Shown: positions 1 to 7,893, counted from the first letter of the stretch. The stretch: DNA of 11,695 nucleotides from Desulfobulbaceae bacterium (GCA_024763495.1 JANTFJ010000045.1:1-11695); one strand, 5' to 3'. Translations and numbers: made by a program. The notes: generated by a model from the letters alone, not told the origin.

Positions 1-43
1 TACTCGCTTGACGGGTATAAGTCCCTTAACAGTAGATGCAGAT

Positions 44-60
44 AGCGAACATAGTGAGAC
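44..60 (+). repeat. Short dispersed repeat, left-edge copy
   Basis: AGCGAACATAGTGAGAC at 44-60 matches AGCGAACGTAGTGAGAC at 11607-11623 at 16 of 17 positions. The preceding bases (from about 27, TTAACAGTAGATGCAGAT) resemble a degraded form of the GTAACTGTCCAGAGGTA that precedes the other copy. It is probably a decayed member of the GTAACT repeat family found throughout the window's intergenic gaps. Confidence 0.55.
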
Positions 61-166
61 CTTCGAGTTGTTTATTTCAAAGAAAGTTTTCAATTTCCTG
101 CCACTCTTTTCAGTACCCCCTTGAGGGGTGTAAAAAACACGAAAATTAATTCTAAGGGACTAATTT

Positions 167-267
167 GTAACTGTTTACAGGGTGCCGGAGATTTCCACGA
201 TCAGACCGGCGCAGCATATGTAAGACAGGCTGACCGCGGGAAGATTCGGTGCCTTGTGAGCAGTTAC
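167..267. repeat. ERIC-like imperfect palindrome, copy 1
   Basis: This 101 bp element begins with GTAACTG (167-173) and ends with its exact inverse CAGTTAC (261-267). The arms pair imperfectly inward through features such as GGGTGCCGGA/TTCGGTGCC and a GATCAG.C/GGCTGA core. The reverse complement of 3815-3923 aligns along its full length, with about three quarters of positions identical by eye and a 7-8 bp difference near the centre (GCAGCATATGTAAGAC versus CCAGCATACTTGTGCTATGTAAGAC). It has no ORF of its own and no clear target-site duplication. Its size, palindromy and intergenic location resemble ERIC/MITE-class elements. It lies 37 bp ahead of lysS and would be in the leader if transcription starts upstream of it. 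Confidence 0.8.
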
Positions 268-304
268 GTTAAATCAATTAAACCAGTCTACCCACAAAAC
301 CTAA

Positions 305-1783
305 ATGAAAGAAAACAATCAATTATTACGACAGCGGCGGCAGAAAGCCGACGACCTGGCAGCCCTTGGCGTTCCACTTTACAGTAACAATTTCAAGCCT
401 ACTCATCATATCAAGGACATCCTGCCTGAAGACATGGATAATCCTGAAGCCTCCCTTGAAGGCGGAACCCTGGCTATTGCCGGTAGAATTGTCGCTATGC
501 GCAAGTTTGGCAAGGCTGCCTTTCTCCATCTCCAGGATGAGAGCGGGCGTATGCAGGTATATGTTAAGCGCGACACCCTGGGAGCCGATATATTTCAAAT
601 TTTTAAAAAACTGGATATCGGCGATATTGCCGGGTTCAGCGGCTCACTTTTTCGTACCAAGACCGGCGAGGTGACCCTTCAAGCTGTGACATTACAGCCA
701 ATTACCAAATCTCTGCGTCCTCTGCCGGAAAAATTTCACGGCCTGACCGATGTTGAAATCAGGTACCGTCAACGTTACGTCGATCTCATCGTTAACCCGG
801 AGGTTCGTGAAACATTCAGGAAACGGGTGGAGATTATCAGGCTTATTCGTAATTTCATGGTTAACCGGGGTTTTATGGAAGTAGAAACCCCCATGATGCA
901 CCCCATTGCCGGTGGAGCTACGGCAAAGCCTTTTCAGACTCATCATAACGCCCTGGACATGACCCTTTATCTGCGGATTGCCCCTGAGCTTTATCTTAAA
1001 AGACTATTGGTCGGAGGTTTTGAGAAAGTATTTGAAATTAATCGAAATTTTAGGAACGAGGGCCTTTCCACCCGCCATAATCCCGAATTTACCATGCTGG
1101 AATTTTACCAGGCCTTTGCCACCTATGAAGAGCTGATGGATCTTACTGAAGAAATGATTTCCTGGATAGCCGCGGAAGTTACCGGCTCCATGTTGATTAA
1201 TTATCAGGGCAGAGAAGTGGATTTATCTCCTCCCTGGAAAAGACTTACCATGGAGGAATCCCTGGTTGAAATCGGCGGTATTGAACCGGAAATTTTAACT
1301 GACGACACCAGGATTATCCAGTTTGCCAGGGACAAAGGCATTGAGCTTGACGCAAGCGCCGGCCCCGGCAAGGCCAGGAATGAACTTTTTGAACTACTGG
1401 TCGAGGAAAACCTGCTTGATCCTACTTTTATTACCGCTTATCCTACCGAAATTTCGCCTTTAGCCCGTCGTAATGAAAAAAACCCGGAAGTTACAGATCG
1501 CTTCGAACTTTTCATAACCGGTCGAGAAATTGCTAATGCCTTCAGTGAGTTAAATGATCCGGTAGACCAGCGGCAGCGCCTGGAAAAACAGATTGCCGAG
1601 CGCGGCGATGATGAAGAGATTTTTCCGGAACTTGACCAGGATTTCCTTCGGGCCCTGGAATACGGGATGCCGTCCGCGGCCGGCGAGGGCATCGGTATTG
1701 ATCGGCTGGCCATGCTGCTGACCGATTCTCCTTCTATCCGGGATGTTATTCTCTTTCCTCATTTAAGACCGGAAAAAAAATAA
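305..1783 (+). CDS. lysS: Lysyl-tRNA synthetase, class II
   Basis: This cytoplasmic enzyme charges tRNA-Lys with lysine using ATP. The 492-residue length is normal for bacterial LysS. Residues 1-40 form the usual charged N-terminal helix (MKENNQLLRQRRQKADDL). Residues 56-135 are the OB-fold anticodon-binding domain. The class II catalytic core follows: motif 1 around 170-200 (ends in VETPMM), motif 2 around 240-270 (FEINRNFRNEG, with the ATP-binding arginine at 250), and motif 3 at 460-490 (GIGIDRL then SIRDVILFP). The start is chosen because the N-terminus matches the family; there is no recognisable ribosome-binding site in front of it. The Lol permease gene begins 7 bp after the stop, so the three + strand genes probably form one operon. 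The palindromic repeat at 167-267 sits just upstream. Confidence 0.97.
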   Translation: MKENNQLLRQRRQKADDLAALGVPLYSNNFKPTHHIKDILPEDMDNPEASLEGGTLAIAGRIVAMRKFGKAAFLHLQDESGRMQVYVKRDTLGADIFQIFKKLDIGDIAGFSGSLFRTKTGEVTLQAVTLQPITKSLRPLPEKFHGLTDVEIRYRQRYVDLIVNPEVRETFRKRVEIIRLIRNFMVNRGFMEVETPMMHPIAGGATAKPFQTHHNALDMTLYLRIAPELYLKRLLVGGFEKVFEINRNFRNEGLSTRHNPEFTMLEFYQAFATYEELMDLTEEMISWIAAEVTGSMLINYQGREVDLSPPWKRLTMEESLVEIGGIEPEILTDDTRIIQFARDKGIELDASAGPGKARNELFELLVEENLLDPTFITAYPTEISPLARRNEKNPEVTDRFELFITGREIANAFSELNDPVDQRQRLEKQIAERGDDEEIFPELDQDFLRALEYGMPSAAGEGIGIDRLAMLLTDSPSIRDVILFPHLRPEKK

Positions 1784-1790
1784 ATTTCGT

Positions 1791-3023
1791 ATGGGTTTTG
1801 AGTCATTTATCTGTAGCCGCTATCTTAAGTCCAGGCGAAAGCAGGGCTTTATCTCCCTGATTTCCTTGATTTCTATTGTCGGCGTCGCCTTGGGGGTTAC
1901 CGCCTTGATCGTGGTGCTGGCAGTGATGACCGGTTTTACCGAGGAATTACGTAACAAGATTCTTGGGGTCAATTCGCATGTTATTGTTCAGCGCCTGACA
2001 GGTTCCATTCACGATTATCAAAAGTTGCTGCCGGTCATCCTTAACCGTGAAGGAGTTATTGGCGTCACGCCTTACATTTACGCCCAAACCATGATCAGCA
2101 GCGGTGCTGACAGCACCGGAATTGTTCTGCGGGGAATTGATCCTAAAACAGCGTCAAGCGTCTTAAGTCTCTCCAGGCAGATGCAAAGCGGCAGCCTGCA
2201 GGAATTAAATTCCGATTCAACTCACAAACATAAAAGGCCGGGAATTATTATCGGCAAGCAGCTGGCCCGAAAACTTCGGGTTGACTGCCATGACAAAATC
2301 CGCCTGCTGGCCTCCTCCGGCCCCCTGACTCCCATGGGAGTAATTCCCAAAATTCTCAGCTGTGAGGTGGTAGGAATTTTTGATACGGGAATGTACGAAT
2401 ACGATTCTTCTCTGGCCTATGTCTCTTTAACTACGGCCCGCAATTTTCTCAATATTGGTAATGAAGTACATGGACTGGAATTAAAAATAAGTGATATTTA
2501 TCAGGCTGGGGAAATAGCCCATTCCCTGATGAAAGTTCTGGGGCCGGGTTATGTGACCAAGGACTGGATGATGATGAATAAAAATCTGTTTTCCGCCTTA
2601 AAGCTCGAAAAAACCGGGATGTTCATTGCCCTGGTACTGATTGTCCTGGTAGCGGCTTTTAATATTATCAGTACCCTGATTATGGTGGTCATGGAAAAAA
2701 CCAAGGATATTGCTATCCTTAAATCCATGGGCGCGACTTCCAGAAGCATAATGCGGATTTTTATTTACGAAGGGCTGATTATTGGGTTAAGCGGTACCTT
2801 TTTCGGGGTTGGCGGGGGCCTGGGGATCTGCAGACTTCTAAGCCGTTATCATTTTATTAAACTGCCAAGTGATGTTTATCCCATGACCACCCTGCCGATA
2901 AAAATTCTTCCTCTTGATGTCACGGTCATTGCAGTCTCTGCTGTACTGATCACCTTCCTTGCCACCCTTTATCCCTCCTGGCAGGCATCCAGGGTTAATC
3001 CGGCAGAGGCTTTAAGGTATTAA
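1791..3023 (+). CDS. lolC: Lipoprotein-releasing ABC permease, LolC/LolE family
   Basis: This is the inner-membrane permease subunit of the Lol system, which extracts mature lipoproteins from the inner membrane for delivery to the outer membrane. The 410-residue protein has the family layout: N-terminal membrane helix at about 22-46, a large periplasmic MacB-like domain at about 47-270, then three helices at about 277-300, 322-347 and 375-397 (FtsX domain). The cytoplasmic stretch MEKTKDIAILKSMGA (301-315) is the conserved coupling-helix region that contacts LolD. The C-terminus SRVNPAEALRY is typical. Only one permease gene accompanies lolD, so a homodimeric permease is likely, as proposed for lineages lacking separate LolC and LolE. 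It starts 7 bp after lysS and ends 5 bp before lolD. No strong Shine-Dalgarno is visible. It could equally be labelled lolE. Confidence 0.93.
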   Translation: MGFESFICSRYLKSRRKQGFISLISLISIVGVALGVTALIVVLAVMTGFTEELRNKILGVNSHVIVQRLTGSIHDYQKLLPVILNREGVIGVTPYIYAQTMISSGADSTGIVLRGIDPKTASSVLSLSRQMQSGSLQELNSDSTHKHKRPGIIIGKQLARKLRVDCHDKIRLLASSGPLTPMGVIPKILSCEVVGIFDTGMYEYDSSLAYVSLTTARNFLNIGNEVHGLELKISDIYQAGEIAHSLMKVLGPGYVTKDWMMMNKNLFSALKLEKTGMFIALVLIVLVAAFNIISTLIMVVMEKTKDIAILKSMGATSRSIMRIFIYEGLIIGLSGTFFGVGGGLGICRLLSRYHFIKLPSDVYPMTTLPIKILPLDVTVIAVSAVLITFLATLYPSWQASRVNPAEALRY

Positions 3024-3028
3024 CAGCT

Positions 3029-3727
3029 ATGACAAATCAGGGATTTAAAGCCTGTAAAATCCACAAAGTATTTTTTGACGGCTCTAGAAAACTGGAGGTT
3101 CTGAAAGGAGTTGATCTGACCCTGCGGGCTGGGGAAATGGCGGCAGTTGTCGGCGTTTCAGGCACCGGCAAAACCACTCTGCTCCATATTTTAGGAGCTC
3201 TTGACCGCCCGGATCAGGGCGAATTGCTATATAATGGTGAAAATATTTTTCGTCTTGATGATGCTCGTCTTTCCTCTTTTCGCAATCAGACGATTGGTTT
3301 TGTCTTTCAGTTTCATCATCTGCTGCCGGAATTTACCGCCCTGGAAAATACAATTATGCCTGGTCTGATTGCGGGTGAGAATTTACAGAAGCTGACAGAT
3401 AGAGGCCATGACCTGCTCGCCAGGGTGGGACTGACAGACCGGGCTGAACATAAGCCCGGTGAACTGTCCGGCGGCGAACAACAGCGGGTAGCTCTCGGAC
3501 GGGCCTTGATTATGAAGCCTGCCCTGCTGCTGGCCGATGAACCTACCGGCAACCTTGATCCCCGAACCGGCAATAAGGTCTTTGAATTAATTCAAAGAAT
3601 GAATGAAGACTTTAACCTTTCAACGGTTATGGTAACCCATAACTATAAGCTTGCGGAACAGATGGATCGCTGCCTTACCTTGGAAAATGGGCTGCTCTGC
3701 CAGGATACGGAAGAGAGAAAAAAATAA
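3029..3727 (+). CDS. lolD: Lipoprotein-releasing ABC ATPase LolD
   Basis: This cytoplasmic ATPase powers lipoprotein release by the LolC/E permease. All ABC motifs are present in 232 residues: Walker A GVSGTGKT (42-49), Q-loop glutamine 94 in FVFQFHHLLPEFTALEN, which is characteristic of the LolD/MacB subfamily, signature LSGGE (146-150), Walker B LLLADEP with catalytic Glu171, D-loop NLDPRTG (175-181) and switch His204. It follows the permease gene by 5 bp, supporting co-transcription; a weak AAGG lies about 11 bp ahead of the start. In many delta-proteobacterial genomes the series continues with outer-membrane assembly genes such as bamA. Here it is followed instead by a palindromic repeat and an unrelated gene. 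Confidence 0.95.
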   Translation: MTNQGFKACKIHKVFFDGSRKLEVLKGVDLTLRAGEMAAVVGVSGTGKTTLLHILGALDRPDQGELLYNGENIFRLDDARLSSFRNQTIGFVFQFHHLLPEFTALENTIMPGLIAGENLQKLTDRGHDLLARVGLTDRAEHKPGELSGGEQQRVALGRALIMKPALLLADEPTGNLDPRTGNKVFELIQRMNEDFNLSTVMVTHNYKLAEQMDRCLTLENGLLCQDTEERKK

Positions 3728-3814
3728 AAGATTGTAACCTGCTAATTCCTGCCGGTTTGAGTTTTGCGAAGATCTGCTCCCCCGGTGAAAGCTGATTATT
3801 TTTCAACCTGACAC

Positions 3815-3923
3815 GTAACTGCTCAGAGGGCACCGCATATTTCCGTGATCAGCCAGTCTTACATAGCACAAGTATGCTGGCCAGTCTGATCATGAAAATC
3901 CAAGGAATCCTGCAACCAGTTAC
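3815..3923. repeat. ERIC-like imperfect palindrome, copy 2 (inverted relative to copy 1)
   Basis: This 109 bp element begins with GTAACTG (3815-3821) and ends with CAGTTAC (3917-3923). Its reverse complement aligns end to end with 167-267. Shared blocks include GATCAGAC near the middle of one arm, CAGCATA and TGTAAGAC around the centre, and GCGGTGCC/TCGGTGCC followed at the same spacing by GAGCAGTTACG. The centre is longer than in copy 1. It lies in the 257 bp gap after lolD, with no obvious target duplication and no coding capacity. The two copies therefore bracket lysS-lolC-lolD as divergent inverted repeats. Confidence 0.8.
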
Positions 3924-3984
3924 AACTACTGATGGTTACGCCCCTAGGAGGCTGTCCGAGAGTAGGTACCTTGACACATAATCA

Positions 3985-5424
3985 ATGCAAGACATAAACG
4001 ATATCGTCACCCACATTAAAACATTTATAGACCGCTGCCGGAAAAACGCCGGATTATCTTTAAATGATAAGACAGCGGCGCAATGGGAAAAAATTGACTT
4101 TGTAATCCTGAAATCACAGTTGACAGCCCTTGGAATTGACGAAAATCTGCCCCAGGACTTAAAATCATATCACAAGAAAGCCAAAGAAATCCTCAAAGCA
4201 ACAGACCTCCTGAGAAATGAACTGGGCAATATTGAAGCAGATATCAAATTAAGCACTATAAATCCTAAAAAAGCAAATATCGAAGCCCGTGAACTTGCCG
4301 CAAAATGTCGCATTCTGGAACCACTCCTGGCCGAGATGCTCAACCTTCGAACCAAAATACACAACTCCACGATCAGGCTTAAAGAGGAACTAACCCCCCA
4401 TACATTCATTACCCTGGCCAGGAAACGATCCAGCAGTCAAAACAGAGAGGCCTTTGAAATCGGCTACCAATATTACCAAATCGTTTCCGGCGACAAAAAG
4501 GAGGGCAGCAACATGGTCACTCTGGATAGTTATTTTCAGCCGATATCAATAATTGAAGAAAAATTAAACGAAATAGAAATACCGGAACTTCCTTCAATAG
4601 CAGAAAATATCATTCAGCATCAAATTAATACCTGCCTTGAATCCTGCATCACGATAAAATTTTTTCTTAACTTCTGCAGTGATTCTTTCCGAATGGAATT
4701 AAACAACATCAACAAATTCAAAAAACAACTTGAAGAACTACGGAAAAAAGATATACCTGAAATCCTCGAAGCAACAGAAGAACTGTCAGATGTTTTAAGT
4801 AAAATGATGCGTGATTTCTTTTTTAAATCATACCTGATAAAAGAACTGGTTAAAGTGGATACTTTGAGCCAGAATCTTAAACAGCTTCTCCATATTTTTG
4901 CCGGAAGTTTTTTTGAGGATTTTACTGACACAATAAACCAGCCTGCCTCCTCGCTGAATCCAGATGTTCACGCTAAAAAAACAAGCGCGGTCTTCTTCTC
5001 GGGCTTAAAAGGAATTTTAAGAATGATAAAACTTCTTTATGGCGGCATAATTGACAGAAAAACAATCGACGAAGAAGTGTTGGAGGAAAAACTAGCTGAA
5101 ATTATAATTTCCTGCCCCTCATACTATTGCAGCCAAAAGGATAACATTGAAAAAATGGCTGATTTTATCAATAATTATCTTGACAGCTACCATAAACCAT
5201 TTCCCTATGATGACCTTTTTGCTGAAGCAAAAAAAGCAATCAGAGTTTATGGAGAATCAGTAGAAAAATATATTTTCAACTATAGAATTAAAGCATCTTC
5301 CGGGGATAATGATGAGAAAAAAACATCGACAAGTCAACCCACCTCTCTGGGCCGACTGATTGGGAAAATAGAGGCAAGAGGAACTGTATTAAAGAAAATT
5401 CAGCAGAATATGGAAAAAAAATAA
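3985..5424 (+). CDS. Hypothetical helical cytoplasmic protein
   Basis: I do not recognise a family. The 479-residue product has no signal peptide or membrane segment and is rich in Lys, Glu, Ile and Leu, so it is probably cytoplasmic and mostly alpha-helical. Likely coiled-coil or long-helix stretches include about 65-135 and 238-275 (KQLEELRKKDIPEILEATEE). A more hydrophobic middle lies at about 276-315, and a low-complexity Ser/Thr/Lys linker at about 437-455 precedes a basic C-terminal helix. Codon use is visibly more A+T-rich than in lysS or nadE. It starts 61 bp after a palindromic repeat, has no nearby Shine-Dalgarno (an AGGAGG at 3946-3951 is too distant), and converges on the next gene with 15 bp between stops. 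An uninterrupted 479-codon frame supports a real gene; function is unknown. Confidence 0.8.
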   Translation: MQDINDIVTHIKTFIDRCRKNAGLSLNDKTAAQWEKIDFVILKSQLTALGIDENLPQDLKSYHKKAKEILKATDLLRNELGNIEADIKLSTINPKKANIEARELAAKCRILEPLLAEMLNLRTKIHNSTIRLKEELTPHTFITLARKRSSSQNREAFEIGYQYYQIVSGDKKEGSNMVTLDSYFQPISIIEEKLNEIEIPELPSIAENIIQHQINTCLESCITIKFFLNFCSDSFRMELNNINKFKKQLEELRKKDIPEILEATEELSDVLSKMMRDFFFKSYLIKELVKVDTLSQNLKQLLHIFAGSFFEDFTDTINQPASSLNPDVHAKKTSAVFFSGLKGILRMIKLLYGGIIDRKTIDEEVLEEKLAEIIISCPSYYCSQKDNIEKMADFINNYLDSYHKPFPYDDLFAEAKKAIRVYGESVEKYIFNYRIKASSGDNDEKKTSTSQPTSLGRLIGKIEARGTVLKKIQQNMEKK

Positions 5425-5439
5425 ACGTAATTAATACCG

Positions 5440-7725
5440 TCAATCAGCCTCAATTTTCCTGATTACAAGCGTGTCAGGGCCATATGTACTAATACAGTTA
5501 GCGAAAAATGAAGAATTTATCCGCATGGCGTTAACAGCTTCTTCCTGGTGAGACATCTCACCATCTAGAGATTGTTCTTCTTCAAGTTTAACATCCCTGC
5601 CAAGAATCGGGGAAAAGTTACTATATACTTCCAACAGCTCAACACCATAATAAATTTCCTGCTCACTCTCAAAAGTTGTGCCATAATAATCAGGTGGTGA
5701 TATGGCCAGATATCCTATTCTTTCAAAGCTGTTTCCCGTTGCCATACTGGACTCCTGCGCATAAAGGGCTGCCGAGAAACCATCTCTGGTCAAGTCTTCA
5801 ACCCTGACCGTCACAAGTTCAGTACCCCATGTTGTCTGAACAGTAAAAAAGAGAACCGGACGGATTGTAAAACTTTCCACAAAATTGACCTGCTGCCATT
5901 GAGCCAGGCCGGAAATGGTAAAGTCTCCTGCTTCCCATATACTGCCATCGTCTAATAAATAACGGCCTTTTTTTATTGCCAGATAAGAGGCATGTTCAAC
6001 ATCATGGGCAGGATTACCCTGGTCTGCCAGATATTTCCATTCCTCAAACTTTATCTTGAAGGAGTTGCCGTTCACCTTATCAATTCTCACCATGCCGGGA
6101 TCTGTATCGGTATATGTAGGAGGGCCGGCAATAATTATCGGCTGGTCAACAAACGGGGTTGACAATGTTACGGTATGCCATTTGCTGCTGAGCGCCGCAT
6201 TAGAGACAAAGGACGCTCTTTTCCGGACGCTGAAAGGATCTGCCTCTGACCATGAAATATCCTGAACAAAAAATAAATTTTTCAGATTAAGGACATTAAA
6301 AGTTTCTTTTAAATGTAATGTTTCATCATCAAGAGATTGTTCCTCCTGGATTTTCATTTCATAGCCCAGCACAGAGCTGAAATTATGATCTGTTACATTA
6401 TTATCAAGTAAATATGGAACCGTTTTATCTCCGGCCTTAACCTCACCGCCGGTATCCGGCTGATAGATAGCCAGATAGCCTATTTTTTCTGTTGATCGAT
6501 CACCAAGATTTATTTTTTCTTCGTTAAAAATTTCGGCCCTGAATTCTGTCGGACTTATATCCCCTGCCCTGACGATAACCGGATCAGGGTCATTAGAAGT
6601 CTGGATGGTAAGAAAAAGTTCAGGCACATCAGGAAATTCCCCTGGAAAAGGAACCGTCAGCCAGGCCCTATTATTGTCTATATCAAAACTGCCGACGACC
6701 CAGACACTGCCGTCTCCAATATAATGAATACCTTTTTCCAGGGCCAGGAAAGATACTTCTTCCAGGTCATGAATCCCTCCATCAATTTCTTCAAGGTATT
6801 TCCATTCCTGAAATTTTATCGCAAAAGATGAATCTGTTACATCCGTCAAACGGACAACCCCGGGATCTTCATCATTATTCGTGGCGGGCCCGACAATTAT
6901 CACCGGATCAACAATATCTTTATCAAATCCTATTGTCCGCCGGTTATGGTTGAATAAAATTGAACCGGCTATGCCGATATCAAGCTTGAGCTGAGGGGGG
7001 ATACCGGGATTACTGTTTTGACTTATTTCCTCACCGTCTGCAATACCGTCATTGTCGGAATCAGGATCAAGTATATTAATTATGCCGTCATTATCAAAAT
7101 CACAGTTCCAGTATTCCGCCCAGAATGCCAGTTCATCACCATCATTGATTCCGTCATTATCAGTATCGCTGATGCCGGGATTGGTATGGTAAATGTTGAT
7201 CTCATCTTCATCGCTTATTCCATCATTGTCCGTATCCACGACAGGAGCTTTATCCGCAGGTGTTTCATAATACTCTTCATGACAATAATCACTTTCAACC
7301 CTGTCATTAAAAGCGGTAATTGTAAAATAATAAGCTGAGTCCGGATCAAGGCCGGAATAAGTACAGGTGATCTCACTCCCGCTAAGATCGGAACAATCAA
7401 GCTGGTCGGCCACATTAAGACAATTCCGGGGAGGGCTGCCGGGGGTACATCTATACTTGCTGTTTAAATCAATAACAAAATCATATTGGAAATTTTCTTT
7501 AAACTGCTGATTCAAATCCAAACGGCTGACCTGGCCATAATAAATTCTATAGCCAACAACTTTTTCAATAGGATCATTGGCTGTCCATGCCAACATTACT
7601 TCAGCGGCGGAACATGAATCAAACGTAGTAAAAACAGTTAAAAAAAGGATAGAAAAACAAAACAAAAAAAGTAACAGGCGGGAACAGAGCTGCTTGAAAC
7701 AGGAAGGAAATAATATATTATTCAT
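5440..7725 (-). CDS. Secreted modular protein: fibronectin-III-like, DxDNDG repeats, duplicated beta-rich (lectin-like) domains
   Basis: This 761-residue protein opens with a signal peptide: basic start, hydrophobic core at about 17-33, possible cleavage near residue 40 (SCSA/AEV). Residues 41-157 look like a fibronectin type III domain (LAWTAN, GYRIYYG, YYFTITAFN) carrying a four-cysteine insertion at 93-121. Residues 164-233 hold four thrombospondin-3-like calcium-binding repeats (DTDNDGISDEDE, DTDNDGINDGDE, DFDNDGIINILD, DSDNDGIADGEE). Residues 248-495 and 496-761 are tandem copies of one another; each contains two strand-rich units with DPG.VR.....SF.IKF.EWKYL and IGYLAI motifs. These units recall H-type lectin sandwiches, but that is inference. 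There is no PEP-CTERM, autotransporter or LPxTG tail. A weak AGAAG lies 7 bp before the ATG. It is A+T-rich like its convergent neighbour. Surface adhesion or glycan binding is plausible but unproven. Confidence 0.88.
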   Translation of the reverse strand: MNNILFPSCFKQLCSRLLLFLFCFSILFLTVFTTFDSCSAAEVMLAWTANDPIEKVVGYRIYYGQVSRLDLNQQFKENFQYDFVIDLNSKYRCTPGSPPRNCLNVADQLDCSDLSGSEITCTYSGLDPDSAYYFTITAFNDRVESDYCHEEYYETPADKAPVVDTDNDGISDEDEINIYHTNPGISDTDNDGINDGDELAFWAEYWNCDFDNDGIINILDPDSDNDGIADGEEISQNSNPGIPPQLKLDIGIAGSILFNHNRRTIGFDKDIVDPVIIVGPATNNDEDPGVVRLTDVTDSSFAIKFQEWKYLEEIDGGIHDLEEVSFLALEKGIHYIGDGSVWVVGSFDIDNNRAWLTVPFPGEFPDVPELFLTIQTSNDPDPVIVRAGDISPTEFRAEIFNEEKINLGDRSTEKIGYLAIYQPDTGGEVKAGDKTVPYLLDNNVTDHNFSSVLGYEMKIQEEQSLDDETLHLKETFNVLNLKNLFFVQDISWSEADPFSVRKRASFVSNAALSSKWHTVTLSTPFVDQPIIIAGPPTYTDTDPGMVRIDKVNGNSFKIKFEEWKYLADQGNPAHDVEHASYLAIKKGRYLLDDGSIWEAGDFTISGLAQWQQVNFVESFTIRPVLFFTVQTTWGTELVTVRVEDLTRDGFSAALYAQESSMATGNSFERIGYLAISPPDYYGTTFESEQEIYYGVELLEVYSNFSPILGRDVKLEEEQSLDGEMSHQEEAVNAMRINSSFFANCISTYGPDTLVIRKIEAD

Positions 7726-7783
7726 TTTTTACTTCTATATTTTGAGTCAAAAACATTAATGGACTTATATCAATTTTTAAAAC

Positions 7784-7811
7784 AAATTACTAATATATCC
7801 AGAAATGTCAA
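7784..7811 (-). promoter_or_regulatory. Candidate sigma-70 promoter for the secreted-protein gene
   Basis: Reading the - strand, TTGACA (7811-7806) is a perfect -35 hexamer, followed after 16 bp by TAATTT (7789-7784), a poor -10 match. It lies about 60 bp before the ATG at 7725, in a strongly A+T-rich stretch, so chance matches are likely. It is the best promoter candidate I can see for this gene. Confidence 0.3.
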
Positions 7812-7869
7812 ATGTTTTTTATCTCTAATTCACTAAACCAGCATGGCTGGATCAAATTTTTTCCAGCCA

Positions 7870-7893
7870 CCCCGTAACTTCTCACGGGGTAAG
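7870..7893. repeat. GTAACT-family repeat end with hairpin
   Basis: GTAACTTCTCACGGGGTAAG (7874-7893) matches 8068-8087 at 17 of 20 positions, so it is another end of the same repeat family. It also forms a hairpin, CCCCGT (7870-7875) pairing with ACGGGG (7884-7889). No matching CAGTTAC end is visible nearby, so this may be a truncated copy, or the outer end of a composite running to 8144. Confidence 0.6.

Larger units (their letters stand above)
1..304. other. Non-coding region upstream of lysS
   Basis: No convincing gene is present. Positions 27-60 look like a degenerate repeat end, including AGCGAACATAGTGAGAC at 44-60, which recurs with one mismatch at 11607-11623. Positions 115-129 form a small ACCCC/GGGGT hairpin without a following T-run. 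A 101 bp imperfect palindrome occupies 167-267, leaving only 37 bp before the lysS start. I see no strong sigma-70 promoter and no Shine-Dalgarno sequence ahead of lysS, so where lysS transcription starts is unknown; it could lie inside or beyond the repeat. Confidence 0.6.

Noticed and set aside
115..129. ACCCC/GGGGT hairpin as a terminator for a gene upstream of the window
   Set aside because: The stem is only five pairs and is not followed by a T-run on either strand.
167..267. Possible integron attC site (imperfect palindrome with GTTAAAT at 268-274)
   Set aside because: The matching RYYYAAC inverse core is absent at the other end, neighbouring genes are housekeeping, and there is no integrase or cassette array.
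121..387. 88-codon + strand open frame
   Set aside because: It runs through the palindromic repeat and into the start of lysS in another frame, with no ribosome-binding site.
3971..3999. TTGACA at 3971-3976 as a promoter for the hypothetical gene
   Set aside because: The -10 would fall inside the gene (ATAAAC at 3994-3999), downstream of the chosen ATG, and is a weak match.
5443..5464. AATCAG/CTGATT hairpin near the convergent stop codons as a bidirectional terminator
   Set aside because: The six-pair A+T-rich stem has an 10-11 base loop and no T-run on either strand; it also lies within the coding end of the - strand gene.
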